64,000 nt of DNA from Gammaproteobacteria bacterium. Its GTDB lineage: Bacteria; Pseudomonadota; Gammaproteobacteria; Arenicellales; Poriferihabitantaceae. The notes beneath the pieces are model-generated. The model did not search any database. It saw only the letters and a list, made by a program, of their open reading frames with translations, and was not told the origin of the DNA. A program made the position numbers and the translations under genes. Where the stretch lies: positions 124,001 through 188,000 of the forward strand of contig JAUILZ010000004.1 in the NCBI GenBank assembly GCA_030432755.1, given 5' to 3'. Shown here one piece after another: positions 54,390-63,563 of this stretch (positions within the stretch are counted from its first letter, which is position 1; each line of letters begins with the position of its first letter).

Positions 54390-54453
54390 AACGGGTTCCG
54401 CGGTAAAAACCGCTTGATTACCACGCGCCGGATGCCATATAACGGGTTCCGCG
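54390..54453. repeat. 13-bp direct repeat in the dapA / amidotransferase promoter region
   Basis: AACGGGTTCCGCG occurs at 54390-54402 and again at 54441-54453, 51 bp apart, in a divergent promoter region. TATAAC lies just before the second copy. It could be a repeated operator or chance. Confidence 0.35.
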
Positions 54454-54475
54454 TTCACGCAATCTGCCTGCACTC

Positions 54476-55216
54476 ATGACCGATCAGTCCAGCGAACCCA
54501 CCGTGCTCGATCTCGGCCTCATTCTTTGCGATGACGTTCCGGAAGATGGGCGCGAGCGCTTCGGCAACTATACGGGCATGTTTACCCGCGGACTCCAGGC
54601 GGCGGACCCGGACGTGCGCCTCACGCCTTACAACGCCTACCTCGGCGAACTGCCGGATGCCCCGGGCGATCACGCTGGCTACCTGGTATCCGGATCGGGC
54701 GCGAGCGTGTTCGAGGACCGGCAGTGGATTCGGGACGCGATGGCATTCATCCGTCGCTGTCGCGACGATCGCGTGCGCGTGGTGGGTATCTGCTTCGGCC
54801 ACCAGCTTATCGCCCATGCCCTGGGTGGAGAGACGATACGCTCCGACAATGGGTGGGGATTCGGCATCCACCGCGCGCGCCTTACCGCCGGTCGCGACTG
54901 GATCGACGCCGACTCGCCCGAGTTCCGCCTCATCGTGATCCACCAGGACCAGGTGGTGAGTTTGCCTCCCGGCTTCGAAACCATCGCGAGCAACGATTTC
55001 TGCCCCCACAGCATCATCACCGACGACGATCTCATGCTCGGCATCCAGGGACACCCGGAATTCAGCAAGGACTACTGCGCCTATCGCGCGGAAGCGCGGC
55101 GCGAACTCATCGGTGAGCCCAAGTACCAGGAAACCCTGGAGTTGCTGGCCAACAACGAGACCGACTCCACCGCGGTACTGGGCTGGGTGAGCCGATTCCT
55201 GCGCCGCGCGGCATAA
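54476..55216 (+). CDS. Class I glutamine amidotransferase-like protein
   Basis: The 246-residue protein has the class I GATase fold with the nucleophile C106 (VVGICFGHQLIAHALGG), an oxyanion-type SGSGASVF and the His-Glu end (GIQGHPEFSKDY). It resembles stand-alone GMP-synthase-like amidotransferases (for example YfeJ-type), which may act on gamma-glutamyl compounds. Substrate is unknown. The histidine phosphatase gene begins 7 bp later, so they probably share a transcript. Confidence 0.85.
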   Translation: MTDQSSEPTVLDLGLILCDDVPEDGRERFGNYTGMFTRGLQAADPDVRLTPYNAYLGELPDAPGDHAGYLVSGSGASVFEDRQWIRDAMAFIRRCRDDRVRVVGICFGHQLIAHALGGETIRSDNGWGFGIHRARLTAGRDWIDADSPEFRLIVIHQDQVVSLPPGFETIASNDFCPHSIITDDDLMLGIQGHPEFSKDYCAYRAEARRELIGEPKYQETLELLANNETDSTAVLGWVSRFLRRAA

Positions 55217-55223
55217 GTTCCCG

Positions 55224-55832
55224 GTGACGCGGATCTTCCTGCTGCGTCACGCCGCCACCGACTGGAACGCAGAGCACCGCATCCAGGGACGCACTGACCT
55301 TCCCCTCGCCCCCGGATCCGTCGCCACCCTTCGACGCGAGCGGATTCCCCGGGAGTGGCTTTCCCCGCCCTGGCTGACGAGTCCACTCGTCCGCTGCCGG
55401 CAGACCGCGGCCCTGCTCGGCGCGCAACATGCGCAGTCCAGTGACGATCTCGTCGAAATGCACTGGGGCGCGTTCGAGGGATTGACGCTGGCGGAGATCA
55501 ACGCCGAAATCGCGCGACTTCGAATCGAGCCCGACCACGGCCTCGACCTGCGACCGCCGAATGGTGAAAGCCCTCGTCAGGTGCGCGCGCGATTCGCCCG
55601 TTGGCTGGATACAATTGCGACAGGGGAGGGCTCGATGGTCGCCGTCACCCACAAGGGCGTCATCCGCGCGGCGCTGAGCCTCGCCACGGGCTGGGACATG
55701 ACATCCGACTTCCCGCGGAAGATCGACTGGCGCCTGCCGCAGTGCTTTGCATGGAACGGCATCCTGCGCCTCGAACGCCTCAACTGCCGCTGGAAGGACA
55801 CCTCGTTGCTCTCCCCGGAACGTCCCGCCTGA
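55224..55832 (+). CDS. Histidine phosphatase family protein (RHG)
   Basis: The 202-residue protein (GTG start at 55224) has the catalytic LLRHAATDWN and the later His (AVTHKGVIRAALS), with the Glu in MHWGAFEGL. It is a phosphoglycerate-mutase-like phosphatase (CobC/PhoE/GpmB group). The RHG Gly is replaced by Ala, which is common in this group. The substrate cannot be told. It lies between the amidotransferase and gloB genes. Confidence 0.85.
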   Translation: MTRIFLLRHAATDWNAEHRIQGRTDLPLAPGSVATLRRERIPREWLSPPWLTSPLVRCRQTAALLGAQHAQSSDDLVEMHWGAFEGLTLAEINAEIARLRIEPDHGLDLRPPNGESPRQVRARFARWLDTIATGEGSMVAVTHKGVIRAALSLATGWDMTSDFPRKIDWRLPQCFAWNGILRLERLNCRWKDTSLLSPERPA

Positions 55833-55875
55833 TCCTCTGCTACACTGGTCGGAAACCCCTCCGCCGCCATTCCCG

Positions 55876-56667
55876 ATGATAGTCAAGCAGATCTGGACCG
55901 GTAACGCCTACCGCAACTTCAACTACCTCGTCGCCTGCCCGGATACCGGCGAGGCGCTGGCCATCGATCCGCTGGATCATCGCAAGTGCCTCGACTATGC
56001 CGATAACCAGGGCTGGCAGATCACGCAGGTGCTGAACACCCATCACCACGGCGACCACATCGGCGGAAACGCCAGCGTGATCGCCGCCACCGGTGCTACC
56101 CTGCTGGCCCATGCGGGTGCCGGCGGCGCCATTCCCGGCATCGACCAGGGGCTCGCAGCCGGCGACGTGGTGAAGGTGGGCAGCAGCGTGGAACTCGAAG
56201 TGCTGGACACGCCGGGACATACCATGAGCCATGTCTGCCTGCTGTCGCGCACCGATACGCCGGCGCTGTTCTGCGGCGATACCCTGTTCAACGCGGGCGC
56301 CGGTAACTGCCACAATGGCGGACACCCCGAGGAGCTCTACCAGACCTTCGTGCGCCAGCTCGCGAAGCTCGACGAGCGCACGCTGATCTACCCGGGGCAC
56401 GACTACCTCGAGAACAACCTCCGTTTCACGCTCGACCGGGAACCGAAAAACCGCCGCGCCCGGGAACTGCTCGACGCGAATCCCAACAGCGATCCCGCCA
56501 ACGCCATGGTCACCTCGCTCGCTGAGGAAAAAGAGTTCAACACGTTCTTCCGTCTCGAGAACCCCGAGGTGATCGCCGAACTGCGAGACGTGTTCCCGGA
56601 AATCGGCGCCAACCCGGACAGCCGCACTGTTTTTCTCAAGCTACGCGAGCTCCGCAATTCCTGGTAA
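55876..56667 (+). CDS. gloB: Hydroxyacylglutathione hydrolase (glyoxalase II)
   Basis: The 263-residue metallo-beta-lactamase-fold enzyme hydrolyses S-lactoylglutathione in methylglyoxal detoxification. It has the metal motif THHHGDHIGGN, then GHTMSHV, FCGDTLFNAGAGNC and the C-terminal substrate site (YPGHDYLENNLRF). The ATG at 55876 gives the usual length. Its 3' end faces proB across a 137-bp repeat. Confidence 0.95.
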   Translation: MIVKQIWTGNAYRNFNYLVACPDTGEALAIDPLDHRKCLDYADNQGWQITQVLNTHHHGDHIGGNASVIAATGATLLAHAGAGGAIPGIDQGLAAGDVVKVGSSVELEVLDTPGHTMSHVCLLSRTDTPALFCGDTLFNAGAGNCHNGGHPEELYQTFVRQLAKLDERTLIYPGHDYLENNLRFTLDREPKNRRARELLDANPNSDPANAMVTSLAEEKEFNTFFRLENPEVIAELRDVFPEIGANPDSRTVFLKLRELRNSW

Positions 56668-56683
56668 TCCAGGAACCGGTTGA

Positions 56684-56820
56684 GCCGGTCTTAAAACCGA
56701 CCGAACGCAGGTGAGACGAGGCGGATTCGGCCGAAAAAGCGCAATGTACATGTAGTACATGAGCATTTTGAGGTCGGATCCAACGAAGTATCACCAAGTG
56801 CAGGTCGTTTTAATACCGGT
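56684..56820. repeat. Dispersed intergenic repeat, copy B (about 137 bp, inverted ends)
   Basis: In reverse orientation this is the same element as 18744-18870. Shared blocks include GTGATACTTCGTTG, CTCAAAATGCTCATGTACTAC, TGTACA-TTGCGCTTT, GCCTCGTCTCACC and TCGGTC near the ends. The ends are inverted (GCCGGTCTTAAAACCG with CGTTTTAATACCGGT). It fills the gap between the convergent gloB and proB genes and its right end abuts the proB stop. Confidence 0.85.
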
Positions 56821-57945
56821 TCAGTCGCTGAGGGCGATGTTGTCGCGATGTATCATCTCGATCTCGCCGGCATAGCCGAGGATCGATTCGATCTGGTCGC
56901 TCGGCTTGCCGGCGATGCGGCCGGCCTCCGCGGCGCTGTAGTTGACGAGACCGCGCGCCACCTCTCTACCCTGCAGGTCGACGCAGACGACAATCTCGCC
57001 GCGGCCGAACAGGCCGCTTACTTCCCTGACGCCGATGGGAAGCAGGCTGCGGCCCGATTCCCGTAGTACGCGCACCGCGCCATCATCGAGGACGAGGCGA
57101 CCGTTACCGCGTAGCTGACCCGCGAGCCATTGCTTGCGCGCGGCCAGGCGGCCGTTACCCGGGTGCAGCAGGGTGCCGAGTACTTCCCCCGCGCGCAGGC
57201 GCGCGAGCACCCGCGGCGCGCGCCCGCCGACGATCACGGTGGAGGCGCCGGAACGCGCCGCCTTGCGCGCGGCGCCGACCTTGGTCAGCATGCCGCCGCT
57301 GCCGAAACCGGCAGCCGGGCCCGCCGCGCCGACAAGCGCCGGATCGTCGGCGTTGCCCTCGGACACCAGGGCCGCGTCGTCATGCTGGCGCGGGTCGCGG
57401 TCGTACAGCCCCGCCTGGTCGGTGAGGATCACCAGCGTGTCCGCCTCCACAAGGTTTGCCACCAGCGCCGCCAGCGTATCGTTATCGCCGAAGCGGATCT
57501 CGTCGTTCACCACGGTGTCGTTCTCGTTGACCACGGGGACCACGCCCAGCTTGAGCAGCGTACGCAACGTGCTTCGCGCGTTGAGATAACGTTCGCGGTT
57601 GGCGAGATCCGCGTGGGTCAGCAACACCTGCGCGGTGATGATCCCGTAGCGCTGGAAGGCTGCCTCGTACCCCTGCACCAGGCCCATCTGTCCCACCGCC
57701 GCGGCCGCCTGCAACTGGTGCACCTCGCGCGGACGGCTGCGCCAGCCGAGACGCCGCACGCCCTCGCCGATGGAGCCCGATGAGACGAGGACGAAGTCCA
57801 TCCCGTCGGCCCTGAGCCCGGCGATCTGCTCCACCCAGCCATCGATGGCCGCCTGGTCAAAGCCTTCGTCTACACTGGTAAGCAGCGAAGTGCCGATCTT
57901 GACCACCCAGCGGCTGCTGCCGGTCAGCGCCTGGCGATTGCTCAT
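56821..57945 (-). CDS. proB: Glutamate 5-kinase
   Basis: The 374-residue enzyme has the amino-acid kinase domain ([53 protein letters not shown]) and the C-terminal PUA domain. It makes glutamyl-5-phosphate, the first step of proline synthesis. The ATG 57945 overlaps the obgE stop by 4 bp (ATGA), so translation is coupled; proB following obgE is the Pseudomonas-type order. Confidence 0.96.
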   Translation of the reverse strand: MSNRQALTGSSRWVVKIGTSLLTSVDEGFDQAAIDGWVEQIAGLRADGMDFVLVSSGSIGEGVRRLGWRSRPREVHQLQAAAAVGQMGLVQGYEAAFQRYGIITAQVLLTHADLANRERYLNARSTLRTLLKLGVVPVVNENDTVVNDEIRFGDNDTLAALVANLVEADTLVILTDQAGLYDRDPRQHDDAALVSEGNADDPALVGAAGPAAGFGSGGMLTKVGAARKAARSGASTVIVGGRAPRVLARLRAGEVLGTLLHPGNGRLAARKQWLAGQLRGNGRLVLDDGAVRVLRESGRSLLPIGVREVSGLFGRGEIVVCVDLQGREVARGLVNYSAAEAGRIAGKPSDQIESILGYAGEIEMIHRDNIALSD

Positions 57946-59003
57946 GCTTCCGGCTCCGCGGAATCCGCTGCCGCCTCCACCGCTTCCGCCGCCTCCTCGC
58001 GCAGCGCGATCAATCGCTGCATCAGAGCATTGGTCATATCGCGGCAACCTTCGCCGGTGGCGGCGGAGATCTCGTAGACGGGAGCATCCCAACCGAGCCG
58101 CGCCAGCAGGTCGGCGCGCAGTTCCGCCACCTCTTCCGCCGGCAGGACATCACACTTGTTCAGCACCAGCCAGCGTTCCTTGCCGGCAAGGGTTTCATCG
58201 AACGCGACAAGCTCGGCCTCGATCTCGCGCACCACCACCACCAGGTCCTCTTCTTCCGGGGGCGCCACGTCGACGAGATGGAGCAGGATACGGGTGCGGG
58301 AAAGGTGCTTGAGGAAATCGATGCCGAGGCCCACGCCATGGGCCGCGCCGGCGATCAGGCCGGGAATGTCCGCCATGACGAATCCGGCATCGCCCACGTC
58401 CACCACGCCGAGCTGGGGATGCAGGGTGGTAAAGGGATAGTCCGCCACCCGGGGACGCGCGCTGGATACCGCCGACAGCAGCGTCGACTTGCCGGCGTTG
58501 GGCCGGCCGAGGAGGCCGACGTCCGCCAGCACCTTGAGTTCGAGCCGGAGGAGGCGCTCGTCGCCGGGCTTTCCCGGTATGGTCTTGCGCGGCGCCTGGT
58601 TGACGCTGGACTTGAAACGCGCATTGCCGATACCGCGTGCGCCGCCACGCGCCACGAGCAGGGGATCACCGCCACCCGTCACGTCGCCGATCAACTCACC
58701 GGTCTCGTCATCGAACACCATGGTGCCGAGGGGTACGCGGATAACGAGATCTTCACCGGAGCGCCCGGCGCATTCCCGTCCTGATCCAGGCTCGCCGGAG
58801 CGCGCGCGGAAATGGCGGGTGAAACGGAAATCCGCCAGCGTGTTGAGGCCGCTGTCCGCCACCAGGTAGATGCTGCCGCCGTCGCCGCCATCGCCGCCAT
58901 CCGGCCCGCCCCTGGGGCGAAACTTCTCCCGGAGGAAACTCGATGCGCCGTTGCCGCCCTTGCCGGCGGTCACGCGGATGATGGCCTCGTCAACGAAATT
59001 CAT
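57942..59003 (-). CDS. obgE: Obg family GTPase (CgtA)
   Basis: The 353-residue ribosome-assembly GTPase has the N-terminal Obg fold ([33 protein letters not shown]), then the G domain ([35 protein letters not shown]) and a short acidic C-terminal tail rich in Glu and Ala. It binds the 50S subunit and acts in ribosome maturation and stress response. It follows rpmA across a terminator and precedes proB. Confidence 0.97.
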   Translation of the reverse strand: MNFVDEAIIRVTAGKGGNGASSFLREKFRPRGGPDGGDGGDGGSIYLVADSGLNTLADFRFTRHFRARSGEPGSGRECAGRSGEDLVIRVPLGTMVFDDETGELIGDVTGGGDPLLVARGGARGIGNARFKSSVNQAPRKTIPGKPGDERLLRLELKVLADVGLLGRPNAGKSTLLSAVSSARPRVADYPFTTLHPQLGVVDVGDAGFVMADIPGLIAGAAHGVGLGIDFLKHLSRTRILLHLVDVAPPEEEDLVVVVREIEAELVAFDETLAGKERWLVLNKCDVLPAEEVAELRADLLARLGWDAPVYEISAATGEGCRDMTNALMQRLIALREEAAEAVEAAADSAEPEA

Positions 59004-59013
59004 GCTGCATAAA

Positions 59014-59043
59014 AAACCCCGCCTTGTCGCCAAAGCGGGGTTT
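59014..59043 (-). terminator. Rho-independent terminator between rpmA and obgE
   Basis: A 9-bp stem (AAACCCCGC with GCGGGGTTT) lies 27 bp past the rpmA stop and is followed on the minus strand by a T run. Some read-through to obgE may occur. Confidence 0.8.
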
Positions 59044-59069
59044 CTTCAGGTTACCTGGAAAAACCGGGT

Positions 59070-59327
59070 CTACTCGGCGAGGATGCTGACGGTCTTGCGC
59101 TTCAACGGGCCCTTGACTTCGAACTGCACCCGGCCGGGGGCGGTGGCGAACAATGTGTAGTCCTTGCCCATGCCGACGTTTTTGCCCGCGTGGAAGCTGC
59201 TGCCGCGCTGGCGCACGATGATGTTGCCGGCATCCACCAGCTCGCCGCCGTAGCGCTTGACGCCGAGGCGCTTGGAAATCGAATCGCGGCCGTTGCGTGA
59301 ACTGCCGCCTGCCTTTTTATGTGCCAT
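59070..59327 (-). CDS. rpmA: 50S ribosomal protein L27
   Basis: The 85-residue protein starts [16 protein letters not shown] and has the conserved [10 protein letters not shown] and GxDYTLFA regions. It lies near the peptidyl-transferase centre. It is 27 bp downstream of rplU on the same strand. Confidence 0.98.
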   Translation of the reverse strand: MAHKKAGGSSRNGRDSISKRLGVKRYGGELVDAGNIIVRQRGSSFHAGKNVGMGKDYTLFATAPGRVQFEVKGPLKRKTVSILAE

Positions 59328-59354
59328 GTCTGGTTACCTGCGAGGGAATTGCGT

Positions 59355-59942
59355 TCAGCCTTCGATCAGCTTTTTAGCCTGCTCGACCCACTCTTCGCGT
59401 TCGATGCGGCCCTTGAAACTGAGTTGCTCGTTGACGTCCTCGATTCGTGCTTCGTCCATCTCCGCGATCTGGCTGAAGGTGGTGATGCCGAGGCCGTTGA
59501 GTTTTTCCGCGATCACCGGACCGATGCCGTTGATCTGCGTGAGGTCGTCGCCGTCGGCGGCGGGAGTCGCCTCTGCCTTTGCCGGGGCCTCGGCGGGTGC
59601 CTTTTTGGCAGCGGCCGGGCTGGCGGGCGCGCCCTTACCGCCGATGGCGGTGATCTCCACCTCGGTGAAGTCCTGGCGATGGCCCTGGGTGCGGCGGTAA
59701 TTCTTGCGCCGGCGCATCTTGAACACCTTGATCTTGTCGCCACGGCCGTGGGACAGGATGGTGGCGGTGACGCTGGTATCCAGGGTCGGCGCGCCGACTT
59801 CGACGTTGTCGCCTTCGCCCACCATCAATACCGTGCCGAGGTCCACTGAAGCACCGGCCTCCGCGGCCAGTTTTTCCACCTTCAGGCGATCACCAACGGC
59901 GACCCTGTATTGCTTGCCGCCGGTTTTAACTACTGCGTACAT
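59355..59942 (-). CDS. rplU: 50S ribosomal protein L21 with C-terminal helix-hairpin-helix extension
   Basis: Residues 1-102 are standard L21 ([14 protein letters not shown], then [27 protein letters not shown]). A 28-residue Ala/Lys/Pro linker and a 65-residue helix-hairpin-helix domain follow ([20 protein letters not shown], then [14 protein letters not shown]). Total is 195 residues against about 103 in E. coli. This extension is familiar from alphaproteobacterial L21 and uncommon in gammaproteobacteria. It probably contacts rRNA or another nucleic acid. Confidence 0.95.
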   Translation of the reverse strand: MYAVVKTGGKQYRVAVGDRLKVEKLAAEAGASVDLGTVLMVGEGDNVEVGAPTLDTSVTATILSHGRGDKIKVFKMRRRKNYRRTQGHRQDFTEVEITAIGGKGAPASPAAAKKAPAEAPAKAEATPAADGDDLTQINGIGPVIAEKLNGLGITTFSQIAEMDEARIEDVNEQLSFKGRIEREEWVEQAKKLIEG

Positions 59943-60298
59943 GGTTTGTAATCCGTGCCGGAATCTGTCGTAACTGTTCTGTCGCTTTCCCGCCCGGTCA
60001 CGATGTGGACCGGCAAGCTCTCCGGCATGGGAGAAATCCCTTTAAAATCAGCCAGTTGAGAGCCGCGCCTGGCAGACAACGTGCAACTGAAAACACGTTG
60101 CGCGGGCGCTGGAAATCGGGGACGTCGGATTGTATAGACGCAGCCCCCCGGCGTCAACGCAAAAACGGCGTCAAATCAGGGGCTTCCCCCATGAATTCCA
60201 GTGACGCGTGGCGGCGTTGTCACGCGGCAGGGTTCACGCCTTTGGCGGGTGATTTCGCTACAATACCGCGTTTACCAGTCCACCACGCCACCCGTTCG
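59943..60298. other. Promoter region between divergent rplU and ispB
   Basis: This 356-bp stretch contains the promoters of rplU (minus) and ispB (plus). A good -10 (TACAAT, 60259-60264) lies 35 bp before the ispB start; its -35 is not obvious (TTCACG is 20 bp away). No small gene or structured leader was recognised, although an L21 leader would be expected on the minus strand. Confidence 0.45.
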
Positions 60299-61345
60299 AT
60301 GAATCTTCCCGGCACCCGGGCCGAGTCCGTCATGCCAGGGATCCATGCAAAAGCCCAGGATGGCGCCGATCCCGAAGCGCTGCTTGCCGGGGCTACCGCG
60401 CTGGTGGCCGACGACATGGCGCGCGTCAACCGCACCATCCAGCAGCGGCTGGACTCGGATATCGTCCTCATTCGCACACTCGGCGAATACATCATACGCA
60501 GCGGCGGCAAGCGCCTGCGCCCGCTGATCCTGCTCCTGTCCGCCGGCGCCAGCGGTTATCGCGGTGATCATCACGTGATCCTCGCGGCGGTGATCGAGTT
60601 CATTCACACCGCCACGCTGCTCCACGACGACGTGGTGGACGCCTCCGCCACCCGCCGCGGCCAGCCTACCGCCAACGACGTCTGGGGCAACGAGGCCAGC
60701 GTCCTGGTGGGGGATTTCCTCTATTCCCGCGCCTTCGAGATGATGGTGGAGACCGATCGCATGGCGGTGATGAAGATCCTCGCCGCGACCACCAATGCCA
60801 TTGCCGAGGGCGAGGTGTTGCAGCTGCTTAACGCGCACGAACCGGATACCACCGAGGAAGCCTACTTCGACACCATCAATCGCAAGACCGCGCGCCTGTT
60901 CGAGGCCGCGTCGCGGCTCGGCGGCGTGGTCGGCGACCAGCCGGATTCCGTCTGCGACGCACTCGGTAGGTATGGCCTCCACCTCGGCAACGCCTTCCAG
61001 CTGGTGGACGACGTGATGGACTACATCACCAGCCGCGACGCCATGGGCAAGGACGCCGGCGACGACCTCGCCGAGGGAAAACCCACCCTGCCATTGATCC
61101 ACGCGATGCGCAGCGGCAATCCCGGACAGGCCGCGCTGGTGCGCGACGCCATTCGTGAAGGGGACAGGGAGCGGATGGCGGAGATCCTCCAGGTCGTGAC
61201 CGACACCGGCGCCATCGACTACACCCTGGAACGCGCCCGGGAGCAGTCCTCACTCGCGATCGCCGCTCTCGATGCCCTGCAGCCATCGCCGAGCCGCTCG
61301 GCATTGGAGGACCTGGCACGGTTCTCCGTACTTCGCGGGCGATAG
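60299..61345 (+). CDS. ispB: Octaprenyl diphosphate synthase
   Basis: The 348-residue trans-prenyltransferase has both aspartate-rich motifs, DDVVD (LLHDDVVDASATRRG) and DDVMD (QLVDDVMDY), and the GGKRLRP motif. It makes the polyprenyl tail of ubiquinone. It is divergent from rplU as in many gammaproteobacteria. ATG 60299 (MNLPGTRA) is chosen; ATG 60332 is an alternative that gives 337 residues. Confidence 0.95.
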   Translation: MNLPGTRAESVMPGIHAKAQDGADPEALLAGATALVADDMARVNRTIQQRLDSDIVLIRTLGEYIIRSGGKRLRPLILLLSAGASGYRGDHHVILAAVIEFIHTATLLHDDVVDASATRRGQPTANDVWGNEASVLVGDFLYSRAFEMMVETDRMAVMKILAATTNAIAEGEVLQLLNAHEPDTTEEAYFDTINRKTARLFEAASRLGGVVGDQPDSVCDALGRYGLHLGNAFQLVDDVMDYITSRDAMGKDAGDDLAEGKPTLPLIHAMRSGNPGQAALVRDAIREGDRERMAEILQVVTDTGAIDYTLERAREQSSLAIAALDALQPSPSRSALEDLARFSVLRGR

Positions 61346-61372
61346 TCAGCTCCGGCAGATCACGTTTCGCTT

Positions 61373-61545
61373 CCTGGATCCCAGCCTTCGCTGGGATTCC
61401 TGTATTGATGGCCCAGTGAAACCTTGCACGAAACGCCAGCGCAGGCTGGCGTCCATGGTGGGATTGCCGATTCAGGCAGAATGCGGGAACCGGGGTATCT
61501 CGTAGTCCACGGCTGCTGGATCCCGGCTTTCACTGGTATTACGTT
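61373..61545. repeat. Dispersed composite hairpin repeat, copy 2
   Basis: This gap after ispB has a perfect hairpin (ATCCCAGC, CTTC, GCTGGGAT at 61378-61397). An internal CGAAACGCCAGCGCAGGCTGG with CGTCCATG follows, and a final CTGGATCCCGGCTTTCACTGG closes it. The blocks match 48781-48940 in inverse orientation. Confidence 0.65.
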
Positions 61546-61590
61546 CTCTGCCAGACCAGCGTAATTTTCCAGCGAAATCCGGCGCCCGGG

Positions 61591-62502
61591 TCAGCCCCAA
61601 AGGTCGGTGCTTAAATAACGCTCGCCGGAATCCGGCAGGATGGCGAGCAGCGTCTTGCCGCGATATTCCGGTTCCGCGGTTAGCTGAAGCATGCCGGCCA
61701 CCGCGGCGCCGCAGGAGATGCCGCTCAGGATTCCCTCCTCTTCCGCCAGCCGGCGCGCGCACGAATACGCCTCCTCCGCGGTGATCTGCAGGATGCGATC
61801 GTAGGACCCGGTATCCAGGGTGTCCGGCAGGAAGCCCGGCGCGGTGCCCATGATCTTGTGCTTGCAGGCGATTCCCTGGCTCAGGATCGGCGAGGCCTCC
61901 GGCTCGGTGGCGATGATCCCGACCCCGGGATGATGCTTCCTGAGGAAGCGGCTGATACCGCTTACCGTGCCACCGGTGCCGGTGGTGCAGATCACCGCGT
62001 CGAGGTCGGCGCCGAAGTCGGCCCAGATTTCGTTCGCGGTCACCTCGTGGCTCGCGGGATTGGAAGCATTGTAGTGCTGGCCGACGAAGAAGTAACCGTG
62101 CTTCTCCTCGAGACGCCTTGCCTCCTCGATGGCGCCCACGGTGCCTTTATCCGCCGGCGTGAGGATGACCTCCGCGCCGTAGGCCTTGAGGATCTGCACC
62201 CGCTCGAGGCTCATGTCCTCGGACATCACGAACACGGAGCGATAACCCTTCACCGCCGCCACCATGGCGAGGCCAATACCAGTATTGCCGGACGTGGGTT
62301 CGACGATGGTGTCGCCGGGCTTCAGGCGACCATCGCGTTCGGCGTCCTCGATCATGCGCAGGGCGGGCCGGTCCTTGACCGAGCCGCCGGGGTTGGCGCG
62401 CTCGAGCTTGACCCAGAGGGTTGCGCCGCTGTTGGCGCCAATGCGTTGCAGCCGCACCGAAGGGGTGCTGCCGATGGTTTGCAGGATGTTGTCGTATTTC
62501 AT
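61591..62502 (-). CDS. Cysteine synthase (O-acetylserine sulfhydrylase)
   Basis: The 303-residue PLP enzyme has the Schiff-base lysine K43 (NPGGSVKDR), TSGNTG at 70-75 and the phosphate-binding GTGGT loop ([14 protein letters not shown]). It makes cysteine from O-acetylserine and sulfide. The wording falls between CysK and CysM types, so the paralog is left open. Its ATG overlaps the racemase stop by 4 bp. Confidence 0.88.
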   Translation of the reverse strand: MKYDNILQTIGSTPSVRLQRIGANSGATLWVKLERANPGGSVKDRPALRMIEDAERDGRLKPGDTIVEPTSGNTGIGLAMVAAVKGYRSVFVMSEDMSLERVQILKAYGAEVILTPADKGTVGAIEEARRLEEKHGYFFVGQHYNASNPASHEVTANEIWADFGADLDAVICTTGTGGTVSGISRFLRKHHPGVGIIATEPEASPILSQGIACKHKIMGTAPGFLPDTLDTGSYDRILQITAEEAYSCARRLAEEEGILSGISCGAAVAGMLQLTAEPEYRGKTLLAILPDSGERYLSTDLWG

Positions 62503-63563
62503 GATTCTGTGGATGACGTCAGGTCGCCGCCCATGCGCGGCGCGGGCCAGGTGTCGGCGAGACGATAGCCTTCGGGCCAGGGATCTTCTGGATCCAGGGT
62601 GTGCTGATGGGTGCCGGTGATCCAGGCGCGTCCGGTGATTTCGGGAATCACCGCCGGACGACCGGCGACGTTGTCGAGCCGCGCGATGCGGCAGTGAAAG
62701 ATTGAACCGATGATGGACTGCGCACGGTATTCCTCGCCCGGTTCGATCAGGCCGCGGGCATGCAACACCGCGAGGCGCGCGGAACAGCCGGTGCCGGTGG
62801 GCGAACGGTCGAGCTTCGCCGGCCGCACCACCACGGTATTGCGGCCGGACACCAGCTTGCCATCACGTTGCAACGGGCCGGTGAACTGGCAGAAAGACAG
62901 GTGATCCCAGTCGGTACCGTCAGGATGGCGAAAGCCCAGTTGTTCGTTGGCCGCGGCGATGATGCGCACTCCGGTTTCCGCGAGTTCCCGCGCCTCGCCA
63001 GGGACCAGGTCATAGCCGAGGGCGGCGGCGTCCACGAGGACGAAGCTGTCGCCGCCATAAGCGGTATCAACCGTCAGCGCGCCCAAGGCTTCCACCTCGA
63101 TCGTTTGATCGAGGCGATCGACGAAGCTCGGGACGTTGGTGATGGTGACCGAGCGTACGCGCCCGCCATCGCAACGGACGCTGGCCCGCACCAGCCCGCC
63201 AGGCGCCTCGAGCTTGAGCTCGGTGACCGGCTCGCGCATCGGCAGGATACCGGTCTGCACCAGCACGGTGGCCACGCAGATGGCATTGGAACCCGACATC
63301 GGCGGCGTGTCCTCTGGCTCCATGATGATCCAGGCGGCATCGGCTTCCGGATGCTTCGGCGGCACCAGCAGGTTGACGTGACGGAACACCCCGCCGCGCG
63401 GTTCATTGAGCATGAAGTGGCGCAGCGCCTGGTCGGCATGGATCCAGCGCGACTGCTCCCACAGCGTTTCCCCGGGGGGTGGCGACACGCCACCGACGAT
63501 CACGTCACCCACCTCGCCCTCGGCGTGGCAACTGACGGTATGAACCACGCGGCGCGATTGCAT
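62499..63563 (-). CDS. Proline racemase-family enzyme, Ser/Cys active site (hydroxyproline epimerase type)
   Basis: The 354-residue enzyme has the superfamily motifs, but the first catalytic Cys of proline racemase (MCGH) is Ser90 (PPMSGSNAI) while the second is kept as C260 ([11 protein letters not shown]). Ser/Cys members of this family act as 4-hydroxyproline 2-epimerases or trans-3-hydroxyproline dehydratases. A plain proline racemase is unlikely. The gene shares 1 bp with the kinase stop upstream and is followed by cysteine synthase with a 4-bp overlap. Confidence 0.82.
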   Translation of the reverse strand: MQSRRVVHTVSCHAEGEVGDVIVGGVSPPPGETLWEQSRWIHADQALRHFMLNEPRGGVFRHVNLLVPPKHPEADAAWIIMEPEDTPPMSGSNAICVATVLVQTGILPMREPVTELKLEAPGGLVRASVRCDGGRVRSVTITNVPSFVDRLDQTIEVEALGALTVDTAYGGDSFVLVDAAALGYDLVPGEARELAETGVRIIAAANEQLGFRHPDGTDWDHLSFCQFTGPLQRDGKLVSGRNTVVVRPAKLDRSPTGTGCSARLAVLHARGLIEPGEEYRAQSIIGSIFHCRIARLDNVAGRPAVIPEITGRAWITGTHQHTLDPEDPWPEGYRLADTWPAPRMGGDLTSSTES

